Positions 1-5,371 of a DNA stretch of 6,047 nt are shown here, one piece after another (within the stretch, counting starts at the first letter, position 1; every line of letters begins with the position of its first letter). The stretch comes from UMGS1052 sp045580005. Lineage in GTDB: Bacteria > Bacillota > Clostridia > Oscillospirales > CAG-382. Under the pieces are notes generated by a model. That model was not told where the DNA came from. It did no database searches and saw only the letters and a program-made list of their open reading frames with translations. The DNA lies in NCBI GenBank assembly GCA_045580005.1, contig JAZNMZ010000035.1, positions 1-6,047 of the forward strand. Direction: 5' to 3'. Position numbers and translations under genes: made by a program.

Positions 1-234
1 CAGATCGTTATGAACCTCGGCTATTCACACAATGTAGTTGTGACAGAAGAGCCCGGTATCACTTTTGAAGTTCCGGATGCAAACAAGATTATAGTGTGCG
101 GTGCCAACAAGCAGAGAGTAGGACAGATTGCTGCCGAAATCAGAGCTAAGAGACCGCCTGAGCCCTACCTTGGAAAGGGTATCAAGTATGTAGACGAGCA
201 TATCAGACGCAAGTCCGGTAAGGCTGGTAAGTAA
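1..234 (+). CDS. rplF: 50S ribosomal protein L6, 3' end (5'-truncated by window edge)
   Basis: L6 is a large-subunit protein that binds 23S rRNA near the factor-binding region and the sarcin-ricin loop. Only its last 77 codons are present, reading in frame from base 1 to the TAA at 232–234. L6 is normally about 180 residues, so roughly 100 N-terminal residues lie upstream of the window. Hallmarks of the second L6 domain are visible: NLGYSH near the start, GANKQRVGQIAAEIRAKRPPEP in the middle, then the C-terminal YLGKGIKYVDEHIRRKSGK. The ATG at 10–12 is an internal methionine (V-M-N-L-G-Y-S-H), not the start. The next gene, rplR, begins 19 bases after the stop, as in the standard spc operon. 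Identification is firm from both sequence and neighbours. Confidence 0.97.
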   Translation, partial: QIVMNLGYSHNVVVTEEPGITFEVPDANKIIVCGANKQRVGQIAAEIRAKRPPEPYLGKGIKYVDEHIRRKSGKAGK

Positions 235-253
235 GAAAGGAGAGTGCAAGCAG

Positions 254-613
254 ATGATTACAAGACAGGACGCTAATCAGAAGCGTTTAAAGAGACACAA
301 GAGAGTTCGTGCCAAGATTTCCGGCACAGCTGATCGTCCGCGTTTGTGCGTTTACCGTTCTCTCCAGAACATCTATGTACAGATCATTGACGACACTTGC
401 GGTAAGACTCTTGTTACAGCTTCCTCTGTTGAAAAAGATTTCGGCAAGGCAGGCGGAAACAAGGAAGATGCAAAGAAGGTCGGAGAACTCGCTGCAAAGC
501 GTGCTCTCGAAAAGGGAATTTCCGAAGTTGTATTCGACAGAGGCGGTTACCTTTATCACGGACGCATCGAAGCTCTTGCTGAGGGTGCGCGTGAAGGCGG
601 ATTAAAATTCTAA
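254..613 (+). CDS. rplR: 50S ribosomal protein L18
   Basis: L18 binds 5S rRNA and helps seat it in the central protuberance of the large subunit. The 119-residue product matches the usual bacterial length. It has a basic N-terminus (residues 3–22, rich in Arg and Lys), the family signature SGTADRPRLCVYRS at 23–36, YVQIIDD at 41–47, and the conserved C-terminal block FDRGGYLYHGRIEALAEGAREGGL at 94–117. The ATG at 254 is chosen because the protein begins as family members do. GGAGAG at 239–244 can act as Shine-Dalgarno, though its spacing is somewhat long. The gene sits between rplF and rpsE, as in the canonical spc operon, and is presumably cotranscribed with them. Nothing odd was seen. Confidence 0.97.
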   Translation: MITRQDANQKRLKRHKRVRAKISGTADRPRLCVYRSLQNIYVQIIDDTCGKTLVTASSVEKDFGKAGGNKEDAKKVGELAAKRALEKGISEVVFDRGGYLYHGRIEALAEGAREGGLKF

Positions 614-628
614 TTTAGGAGGAGCAAC

Positions 629-1132
629 ATGGCACACAATATAGATGCTGCTACACTTGACCTCAAGGAAACAGTTGTTGTTACAAGAAGAGTTTCCAAG
701 ACAGTTAAGGGCGGACGCGTTATGCGCTTCGCAGCAGTGGTTGTTGTAGGTGACCAGAACGGTCACGTTGGCTACGGTATCGGCAAATCTGCTGAAGTAC
801 CGGAAGCAATCAGAAAAGCAATCGAAGACGCTAAGAAGAATCTTATCGAAGTTTCTCTTAAGGGAACAAGTATCCCTCACGAGATTATCGGCGAGTTCGG
901 AGCTGCAAGAGTTCTTCTTAAGCCTGCCGCAGAAGGTACCGGCGTTATCGCAGGTGGTACAGTAAGAGCTGTGCTCGATATGGCAGGTGTTAAGGACATT
1001 CGTGCAAAGTCTTTGAGATCAAATAATAAAATCAATGTTGTTAAGGCTACATTCGAAGGTCTTCGCGCACTCCGCTCTGCAGAGCAGGTAGCAAAGACTC
1101 GTGGCAAGACAGTTGAAGAAATCGTTAAATAA
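629..1132 (+). CDS. rpsE: 30S ribosomal protein S5
   Basis: S5 lies on the back of the small subunit near the mRNA entry tunnel, contacts S4 and S8, and affects decoding accuracy. The 167-residue product shows the two usual parts. An N-terminal dsRNA-binding-like domain covers about residues 11–76 (VSKTVKGGR at 22–30, GHVGYGIGKSAEVPEAIRKA at 45–64). A C-terminal domain follows (GEFGAARVLLKPAAEGTGVIAGG at 88–110, ending TRGKTVEEIVK). AGGAGG at 617–622 lies six bases before the ATG, in a 15-base gap after rplR. The segment at 129–138, usually LGSNNPxNVV in bacterial S5, reads LRSNNKINVV here, changing both the Gly and the Pro. Otherwise it is a normal S5. Confidence 0.97.
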   Translation: MAHNIDAATLDLKETVVVTRRVSKTVKGGRVMRFAAVVVVGDQNGHVGYGIGKSAEVPEAIRKAIEDAKKNLIEVSLKGTSIPHEIIGEFGAARVLLKPAAEGTGVIAGGTVRAVLDMAGVKDIRAKSLRSNNKINVVKATFEGLRALRSAEQVAKTRGKTVEEIVK

Positions 1133-1152
1133 TCATAAGGAGGACGCAAGAA

Positions 1153-1335
1153 ATGGCAAAGATTAAGATTACACTTAAGAAGAGCCTCATCGGCAGATTG
1201 AAGAATCACATCGCCACAGCGAATTCCTTAGGATTGCGCAAAATAGGCGACACAACAGTTCAGGAATCAAACCCTGCAACTCTTGGCAAGATTGCTGTTA
1301 TCAAGCATTTGATTTCGGTAGAAGAGGAGGCATAA
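1153..1335 (+). CDS. rpmD: 50S ribosomal protein L30
   Basis: L30 is a small ferredoxin-like-fold protein of the large subunit, present in most but not all bacteria. The 60-residue product has the normal length and pattern: a basic first strand (KIKITLKKSLIGR at 3–15), ATANSLGLRKIGDTTVQ at 21–37, and the final helix and strand GKIAVIKHLISVEEE at 45–59. The family usually has GM at the Gly-Lys position 45–46, a mild variation here. AAGGAGG at 1137–1143 is nine bases before the ATG, a strong ribosome binding site. The last codons (GAA GAG GAG GCA) also supply the Shine-Dalgarno for rplO four bases downstream, which suggests translational coupling of the two genes. Confidence 0.96.
   Translation: MAKIKITLKKSLIGRLKNHIATANSLGLRKIGDTTVQESNPATLGKIAVIKHLISVEEEA
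1324..1330 (+). promoter_or_regulatory. rplO ribosome binding site embedded in the rpmD coding end
   Basis: GAGGAGG lies inside the last sense codons of rpmD and nine bases before the rplO ATG at 1340. A ribosome finishing L30 therefore covers the start site of L15, an arrangement that fits translational coupling. The sequence shows the overlap directly; the coupling is inferred. Confidence 0.8.
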
Positions 1336-1339
1336 ATAT

Positions 1340-1783
1340 ATGAAGCTTCATGAACTTTCACCGGCTGCAGGCTCCTCCAAGAGCAATTGGAGAAAAGGCC
1401 GTGGCGCAGGCTCCGGTAACGGAAAGACAGCAGGCCGTGGACACAAAGGTCAGAACGCTCGCTCAGGCGGCGGTGTAAGACCCGGTTTTGAAGGCGGCCA
1501 GAATCCGATGTACAGAAGAATTCCTAAGCACGGATTCACAAACAGCGTATTCAAGAAAGAATATGCAATCATCAACTTAGACAAACTTGAAAAGTACGAG
1601 AATGGCGCAGTTATTTCATTGGAAACACTTGTTAATGACGGTGTTATCAAAAAAGAACTTGACGGACTTAAGGTTCTCGGCAATGGCAACATCACAAAGA
1701 AGCTGACCGTTCAAGCGACTATCTTCTCTGCAACAGCTAAGGAGAAAATCGAAGCCGCAGGCGGAAAGGCTGAGGTGATATAA
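1340..1783 (+). CDS. rplO: 50S ribosomal protein L15
   Basis: L15 is an early-to-middle assembly protein of the large subunit whose long N-terminal extension threads into 23S rRNA. The 147-residue product is of standard length. Its first 65 residues are glycine- and lysine-rich with the family signature: GRGAGSGNGKTAGRGHKGQ at 20–38, ARSGGGVRPGFEGGQNP at 40–56, then RRIPKHGFTN at 59–68. The globular C-terminal half carries NLDKLEKYENG at 79–89 and LDGLKVLGNG at 107–116, and ends in the typical AAGGKAEVI. The start is four bases after the rpmD stop and uses a binding site inside rpmD. The stop TAA at 1781–1783 directly abuts the GTG start of secY. Confidence 0.97.
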   Translation: MKLHELSPAAGSSKSNWRKGRGAGSGNGKTAGRGHKGQNARSGGGVRPGFEGGQNPMYRRIPKHGFTNSVFKKEYAIINLDKLEKYENGAVISLETLVNDGVIKKELDGLKVLGNGNITKKLTVQATIFSATAKEKIEAAGGKAEVI

Positions 1784-1786
1784 GTG
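1772..1786 (+). promoter_or_regulatory. secY ribosome binding site and GTG start abutting the rplO stop
   Basis: GAGGTGA at 1772–1778 is a close match to the anti-Shine-Dalgarno complement and lies five bases before the GTG at 1784–1786. The rplO stop TAA (1781–1783) touches this GTG with no intervening base, so termination on rplO and initiation on secY occur at the same place. This decides the secY start: the frame gives MLQTIRNAWKLPELRSK, the usual SecY N-terminus. Coupling is inferred from the layout. Confidence 0.85.
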
Positions 1787-3067
1787 CTGCAGACAATAAG
1801 AAATGCATGGAAGCTCCCCGAGCTCAGAAGTAAGCTTTTGTTTACTCTGTTTATACTGTTTGTTTACAGAATAGGTTCCACAATTCCGGTTCCTTTTGTA
1901 AACCCCGGTATCGGTGAGGCAATCGGTGCTATTCCGATTTTCCAGTATTTGCAGGTTATTTCAGGTAGCGGTTTTTCACAGGCTACACTTTTCGCACTTT
2001 CAATCAGCCCCTACATCACTTCTCAGATTGTTATTCAGCTTCTCACAGTGGCAATTCCTGCTCTTGAGAGAATGGCAAAAGAGGGCGACGAGGGCAGAAA
2101 GAAGATTGCCCGTATCTCAAGATACACAACAATCGCTCTTTCACTTGTTACAGCGTTCGGTTATTACACCGTTCTCAAGAGCTACGGTATGGTTGCAGAC
2201 AACTCTGCATTTACAGCTTGCGTAATTGTTGCCAGCTACTGTGCAGGTGCTTCACTTATCATGTGGCTCGCTGAAAAGATTAATGACAACGGTATCGGAA
2301 ACGGTATCTCTCTCATTCTTCTTGTAAATATCCTTTCCAGCATCCCCGGCGTTATTATGCAGATTGTAAGCAATGCAATCGTTAACCCCGGACTTGCTAC
2401 TATCGTTACAGCAGTTGTAGTTGTTGTACTCACAATACTCATCATCTGCTTCGTTGTTCATATGAACAATGCAGAGCGCAGAGTGCCCGTTCAGTATGCT
2501 AAGCGTCAGGTTGGCAGAAGAATGTACGGCGGACAGAGCACATATCTTCCTCTTAAGTTGAATATGTCCGGTGTTATGCCTATTATCTTTGCAAGTTCAA
2601 TCGTTTCGCTTCCTGCAACAATCGGTGCTTTCGCAGGTGTTGACGGAACAGGCAATGGTTTCTGGGATAAGTTTATCAACTGGTTCTCATATCAGAGCCC
2701 TGTTTATGCTGTAATATACTTTGTTCTTATTATAGCTTTCTCATATTTCTATATTTCAATTTCGTTCAATCCCATCGAGGTTTCCAACAACCTCAAGAAG
2801 AACGGTGGTACAATCTACGGTATCCGTCCCGGTAAGCCTACAACAGACTTTATCACAAAGATACTCAGCAAGATTACACTTATCGGAGCTATTTTCCTCG
2901 GTGTTATTGCAGTACTTCCTCTTCTGGTTACTTTGTTTACAAGCAACACAGCAATGCTCGCGTTTGGTGGTTCTTCAATCATCATCGTAGTTGGTGTTAT
3001 CATTGAAACAGTTACAGAAATTGAGACTCAGATGACTATGCGTCATTACAAGGGCTTTTTGGAATAA
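1784..3067 (+). CDS. secY: Protein translocase subunit SecY
   Basis: SecY forms the membrane channel of the general secretion pathway, working with SecE, SecG and the motor SecA. The 427-residue product has the family length and about ten hydrophobic membrane spans. It opens with an amphipathic N-terminus (IRNAWKLPELRSKLLFT) before span 1 (about 17–34). The plug and span 2 region is at 53–90, with FQYLQVISGSG and FALSISPYITSQIV. AERRVPVQYAKRQVGRRMYGG at 230–250 begins the large cytosolic loop between spans 6 and 7. The loop between spans 8 and 9 carries NNLKKNGGTIYGIRPGKPT (335–353), whose arginine belongs to the region important for SecA. The last span has GGSSIIIVVGV (395–405). The start is GTG directly after the rplO stop. 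No truncation or unusual insertion was seen. Confidence 0.98.
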   Translation: MLQTIRNAWKLPELRSKLLFTLFILFVYRIGSTIPVPFVNPGIGEAIGAIPIFQYLQVISGSGFSQATLFALSISPYITSQIVIQLLTVAIPALERMAKEGDEGRKKIARISRYTTIALSLVTAFGYYTVLKSYGMVADNSAFTACVIVASYCAGASLIMWLAEKINDNGIGNGISLILLVNILSSIPGVIMQIVSNAIVNPGLATIVTAVVVVVLTILIICFVVHMNNAERRVPVQYAKRQVGRRMYGGQSTYLPLKLNMSGVMPIIFASSIVSLPATIGAFAGVDGTGNGFWDKFINWFSYQSPVYAVIYFVLIIAFSYFYISISFNPIEVSNNLKKNGGTIYGIRPGKPTTDFITKILSKITLIGAIFLGVIAVLPLLVTLFTSNTAMLAFGGSSIIIVVGVIIETVTEIETQMTMRHYKGFLE

Positions 3068-3087
3068 GCCGTAAGGAGTAAGCTTAT
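3064..3087 (+). promoter_or_regulatory. Hairpin presenting the adk ribosome binding site in its loop
   Basis: ATAAGC at 3064–3069 is perfectly complementary to GCTTAT at 3082–3087. The 12-base loop (3070–3081) contains the adk Shine-Dalgarno AAGGAG (3073–3078). The 5' arm includes the secY stop TAA (3065–3067) and the 3' arm ends at the base before the adk ATG. The repeat is visible in the sequence; folding and any effect on initiation are inferred, and the AT-rich stem would be weak. Confidence 0.4.
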
Positions 3088-3726
3088 ATGAAGATAATAT
3101 TTTTCGGAGCTCCGGGTGCCGGCAAAGGCACACAGGCGGAGATTGTAAGTGAAAAGCTCGCAATTCCGACTATTTCAACCGGCGCAATAATCAGAGAAGC
3201 AATCAAAAACGGTACTGATATGGGCAAGTCGGCAAGTAGCTATATCGAAAAAGGCGCGCTTGTTCCCGATGAGGTTGTAATCGGTATCATCAAGGACAGA
3301 CTTTCCGAAAAAGACTGTGAAGGCGGATTCATCCTCGACGGATTTCCGCGCACAGTGCCCCAGGCAGAAGCTTTGACAGCTATGGGAATTGACATCGATG
3401 TGGTACTCAACCTTGAAGTATCCGACGAAAAGATTGTTACACGCATGAGCGGCAGAAGAACATGCCCTGCATGCGGAGCTTCCTATCACATTGTTTACAA
3501 GCCTACCGAAAAGGAAGGCATCTGCGACAAGTGCGGAGCAGCTCTTACAATCAGAAAAGATGATGATCCTGCAGTTGTTAAATCAAGACTTGAGGTTTAT
3601 CATAATGAAACCGAACCGCTCAAGGACTATTACACAAATATGGGTATAATCAAGACGGTTATCGGTCAGGAGGAACTTGCCGACACAACAGCGCTCACAC
3701 TTGCTGCTCTCGGCATTAAGGACTAA
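3088..3726 (+). CDS. adk: Adenylate kinase, zinc-LID type
   Basis: Adenylate kinase interconverts ATP plus AMP and two ADP in the cytosol. The 212-residue product shows all parts of the family. The P-loop GAPGAGKGT is at 7–15. The AMP-binding region includes TGAIIR at 31–36 and EKGALVPDEVV at 54–64. DGFPRT is at 84–89. The LID, starting near GRRTCPAC at 122–129, has Cys126, Cys129, Cys146 and Cys149, the four-cysteine zinc pattern common in Gram-positive enzymes. The long LID makes this the long bacterial isoform. One oddity is that the usual STGDxxR motif reads STGAIIR, so the conserved Asp is Ala33, while Arg36 is kept. AAGGAG at 3073–3078 lies nine bases before the ATG. Its place between secY and map is typical of Gram-positive clusters. 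Confidence 0.98.
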   Translation: MKIIFFGAPGAGKGTQAEIVSEKLAIPTISTGAIIREAIKNGTDMGKSASSYIEKGALVPDEVVIGIIKDRLSEKDCEGGFILDGFPRTVPQAEALTAMGIDIDVVLNLEVSDEKIVTRMSGRRTCPACGASYHIVYKPTEKEGICDKCGAALTIRKDDDPAVVKSRLEVYHNETEPLKDYYTNMGIIKTVIGQEELADTTALTLAALGIKD

Positions 3727-3734
3727 GGCTATAA

Positions 3735-4481
3735 ATGATTAAGTTAAAATCTCAGCTTGAAATCGAAAAAATGCGCGAGGCAGGCAAAATCACTGCCGGC
3801 GCACTTATAGCCGCAAGCGAGGTTGTTCGCCCCGGCGTGACTACAAAGTATATTGATTCTGTTATCAGAAAATATATCGAAAGTCACGGAGCGACTCCGT
3901 CGTTCCTCGGATATGCAGGATTCCCTGCAAGCGCGTGTATCAGTGTAAATGACGAGGTTATTCACGGCATCCCCGATTTGAGGGAGCTGCGCGACGGCGA
4001 TATTGTCAAGGTTGATGTGGGAGCTTATTTCAAGGGCTTTCACGGAGACTCGGCAAGAACTTTCTTTTGCGGTAATGTAAGCGAAGACGCAAAGAATATC
4101 GAAAAGGTATGCAGAGAGAGCTTTTCCGCTGGACTTGCTGCGGCAGTTCCCGGAGCAAGACTTGGCGACATTTCAAATGCTATTGAACAGCATGTCACCT
4201 CAAACGGCTATTCGGTCGTAAGGGAATATGTAGGTCACGGCATAGGAGAAAAGCTCCATGAAGAACCGGATGTGCCGAACTACGGCAAGCCGGGACGCGG
4301 TGTGCGCCTGGCAGAGGGTATGACGCTCGCAATCGAACCGATGATAAATGCCGGTGGCGCACAGGTGTATGTGCTTGCAAACGACTGGACCGTGGTTACA
4401 AAAGACCACAGCCTATCGGCTCACTATGAGAACACGGTAGTTATCACATCAAACGGAGCAGAGATACTCACAAAGGTTTAA
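3735..4481 (+). CDS. map: Methionine aminopeptidase, type I
   Basis: This metalloenzyme removes the initiator methionine from nascent proteins in the cytosol. The 248-residue product has the length of the short bacterial type I form, with no N-terminal SH3-like extension. All five metal ligands can be placed: Asp94 (VKVDVG), Asp105 (GFHGDSARTF), His168 (EYVGHGIG), Glu201 (AIEPM) and Glu232 (HYENTVV). The substrate-contacting His77 (NDEVIHGIP) and His175 (KLHEEP) are also present. The start at 3735 gives MIKLKSQLEIEKMREAG, the standard N-terminus. Its Shine-Dalgarno is weak (TAAGG at 3724–3728, overlapping the adk stop), so translation may depend on ribosomes arriving from adk, only eight bases upstream. 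This coupling is inferred. It appears fully active by its residues. Confidence 0.98.
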   Translation: MIKLKSQLEIEKMREAGKITAGALIAASEVVRPGVTTKYIDSVIRKYIESHGATPSFLGYAGFPASACISVNDEVIHGIPDLRELRDGDIVKVDVGAYFKGFHGDSARTFFCGNVSEDAKNIEKVCRESFSAGLAAAVPGARLGDISNAIEQHVTSNGYSVVREYVGHGIGEKLHEEPDVPNYGKPGRGVRLAEGMTLAIEPMINAGGAQVYVLANDWTVVTKDHSLSAHYENTVVITSNGAEILTKV

Positions 4482-4511
4482 TCATTAGCTATAAAGTTGC
4501 CAACAAGTTAT

Positions 4512-4526
4512 GGAGGGATAGTTCTG
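4512..4526 (+). promoter_or_regulatory. infA ribosome binding site with CTG start codon
   Basis: GGAGGG at 4512–4517 is followed after six bases by CTG at 4524–4526, whose reading gives the invariant IF-1 opening MAKDD. The same frame is open upstream to a TTG at 4497, but nothing resembling a Shine-Dalgarno precedes that TTG and its translation would add nine residues unknown in the family. No ATG or GTG exists in this frame between 4497 and 4526. The binding site also overlaps an out-of-frame ATG at 4510. Confidence 0.75.
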
Positions 4527-4745
4527 GCTAAGGACGATGTTATAACATTTGAAGAGTGCACAGTAATAGAAGCACTCCCGAATGCAACATTTTTGGTAAG
4601 GCTGCCGAATGAGCATGTCATCACAGCTCATATTTCCGGCAAACTCAGAATGAATTATATTAAAATTCTCCCCGGAGATAAGGTTACCGTTGATGTTTCG
4701 GTGTATGACCTCACAAAGGGCAGAATTACATGGCGTGCAAAGTGA
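4524..4745 (+). CDS. infA: Translation initiation factor IF-1 (CTG start)
   Basis: IF-1 is a small OB-fold protein that binds the 30S A site and aids IF-2 and IF-3 in start selection. Read from CTG, the product has 73 residues against the usual 72 and is recognisable throughout: MAKDD at 1–5, VIEALPNATF at 14–23, AHISGKLRMNYIKILPGDKV at 35–54, YDLTKGRITWR at 61–71. The start is set by homology and by a good Shine-Dalgarno. Oddities: the strand-1 stretch that ends in a glycine in most members (IEVEG-TV or IEMQG-TV) reads ITFEECTV, one residue longer and without the glycine, and the usual NGH turn is NEH (29–31). The stop TGA is followed in frame by TAA. The gene lies 42 bases past map and 33 before rpmJ. 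It is probably the working IF-1, unless a second copy exists. Confidence 0.93.
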   Translation: MAKDDVITFEECTVIEALPNATFLVRLPNEHVITAHISGKLRMNYIKILPGDKVTVDVSVYDLTKGRITWRAK

Positions 4746-4778
4746 TAAAGCTTTGAACGCAACAGGAGGGAATAAAAA

Positions 4779-4892
4779 ATGAAAGTTAAACCTTCGGTTA
4801 AAAAAATCTGCGACAAGTGCAAGATTATCAAGAGACATGGCGTTATCATGGTTATCTGTGAGAATCAGAAGCACAAGCAGAGACAGGGTTAA
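4779..4892 (+). CDS. rpmJ: 50S ribosomal protein L36, zinc-binding form
   Basis: L36 is the smallest large-subunit protein, and its fold is held by one zinc ion in the zinc-binding form. The product has 37 residues, exactly the typical size. It starts MKVKPSVKKICDKCK and ends CENQKHKQRQG. Zinc ligands Cys11, Cys14, Cys27 and His32 are all in place, so this is the cysteine-containing form rather than the zinc-free paralogue. The position usually reading CENPKHKQRQG has Gln for Pro at residue 30, a small change. AGGAGG at 4764–4769 lies nine bases before the ATG. Position between infA and rpsM is standard for Gram-positive clusters. Confidence 0.97.
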   Translation: MKVKPSVKKICDKCKIIKRHGVIMVICENQKHKQRQG

Positions 4893-4908
4893 GGTTTAGA
4901 CCTATTAG

Positions 4909-4926
4909 TGGACTCACAAGAGTCCA
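4909..4926 (+). promoter_or_regulatory. Perfect hairpin in the rpsM leader
   Basis: TGGACTC (4909–4915) and GAGTCCA (4920–4926) are perfect complements around the four-base loop ACAA. The repeat sits in the 81-base gap between rpmJ and rpsM, about 30 bases before the rpsM ribosome binding site. There is no T-run after it, so it is not a standard intrinsic terminator. In enteric bacteria S4 controls the alpha operon from a structured rpsM leader; whether this element does so here is speculative. Confidence 0.4.
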
Positions 4927-4973
4927 AATGCAAACAAAACAAACATTATGAAGGGAAAGAGGTGCATCATAGG

Positions 4974-5342
4974 ATGGCTCGTATAGCAGGTGTTGACCTT
5001 CCGAGAGAAAAGAGAGTTGAAATCGGACTCACTTACATTTTCGGTATCGGTCGTACAACTTCAAACAAAATCCTTGCTCAGACAGGTATCAGTCCTGACA
5101 CAAGAGTAAAGGACCTTACAGAGGATGATGTAGCAAAGCTTCGTGAAGTTATCGAACACGAGTATATCGTAGAGGGTGACTTGAGAAGAGAAGTTGGCTT
5201 GAACATCAAGCGTCTTATAGAAATCGACTGTTACAGAGGACAGAGACATCGTAAGAATCTTCCTGTTCGCGGACAGCGTTCCAAGACAAATGCAAGAACA
5301 CGCAAAGGTCCTGCAAAGACAATAGCTAACAAGAAGAAATAA
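4974..5342 (+). CDS. rpsM: 30S ribosomal protein S13
   Basis: S13 sits in the head of the small subunit, where it contacts 5S-rRNA-side bridges and the P-site tRNA through its basic tail. The ATG at 4974 gives 122 residues, the normal size, beginning MARIAGVDLPREKR. The conserved YIFGIGRTTS is at 21–30. The C-terminal rRNA- and tRNA-contacting block runs from RGQRHRKNLPVRGQ at 88–101 through RSKTNARTRKG at 102–112 to a lysine-rich end. The frame is open back to a GTG at 4908, but those extra 22 residues resemble nothing in S13 and lack a ribosome binding site. GAGGTG at 4959–4964 lies nine bases before the chosen ATG. It is the first gene of the alpha-operon section. Confidence 0.97.
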   Translation: MARIAGVDLPREKRVEIGLTYIFGIGRTTSNKILAQTGISPDTRVKDLTEDDVAKLREVIEHEYIVEGDLRREVGLNIKRLIEIDCYRGQRHRKNLPVRGQRSKTNARTRKGPAKTIANKKK

Positions 5343-5351
5343 TTGAAATCA

Positions 5352-5371
5352 GTGTAAGAGCTTTCTTACAC
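5352..5371 (+). promoter_or_regulatory. Perfect hairpin in the rpsK leader
   Basis: GTGTAAGA (5352–5359) pairs perfectly with TCTTACAC (5364–5371) around a GCTT loop, an eight-pair stem in the 50-base gap between rpsM and rpsK. Its 3' edge is three bases from the rpsK Shine-Dalgarno AAGGAG (5375–5380). No T-run follows, so termination is unlikely. A role in setting S11 translation or in mRNA processing is possible but not shown. Confidence 0.45.

Noticed and set aside
309..605. 98-residue off-frame ORF inside rplR
   Set aside because: It lies wholly within a clear L18 gene in another frame, has no ribosome binding site and resembles no family.
3175..3489. Long antisense ORFs, such as those opposite adk, map, rpsK and infA–rpmJ
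   Set aside because: All mirror the codon pattern of the conserved + strand genes, none has a plausible start signal, and their translations are cysteine/serine-rich shadow sequences.
4497..4523. N-terminal extension of IF-1 from the TTG at 4497
   Set aside because: No Shine-Dalgarno precedes it, and the nine extra residues (PTSYGGIVL after the start) are unlike any IF-1; part of them is simply the translated ribosome binding site.
4928..4951. Seven-codon ORF (MQTKQTL) in the rpsM leader
   Set aside because: No ribosome binding site lies before it, and its composition is merely the A-rich spacer; it is no more than expected by chance.
4908..4973. N-terminal extension of S13 from the GTG at 4908
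   Set aside because: The extra residues do not resemble S13, the region contains a hairpin, and the ATG at 4974 has a proper ribosome binding site and gives the standard MARIAGVDLP opening.
5352..5371. rpsM–rpsK hairpin as an intrinsic terminator
   Set aside because: The stem is followed by CAGGAAGGAG rather than a T-run, and rpsK and rpsD continue the operon directly.
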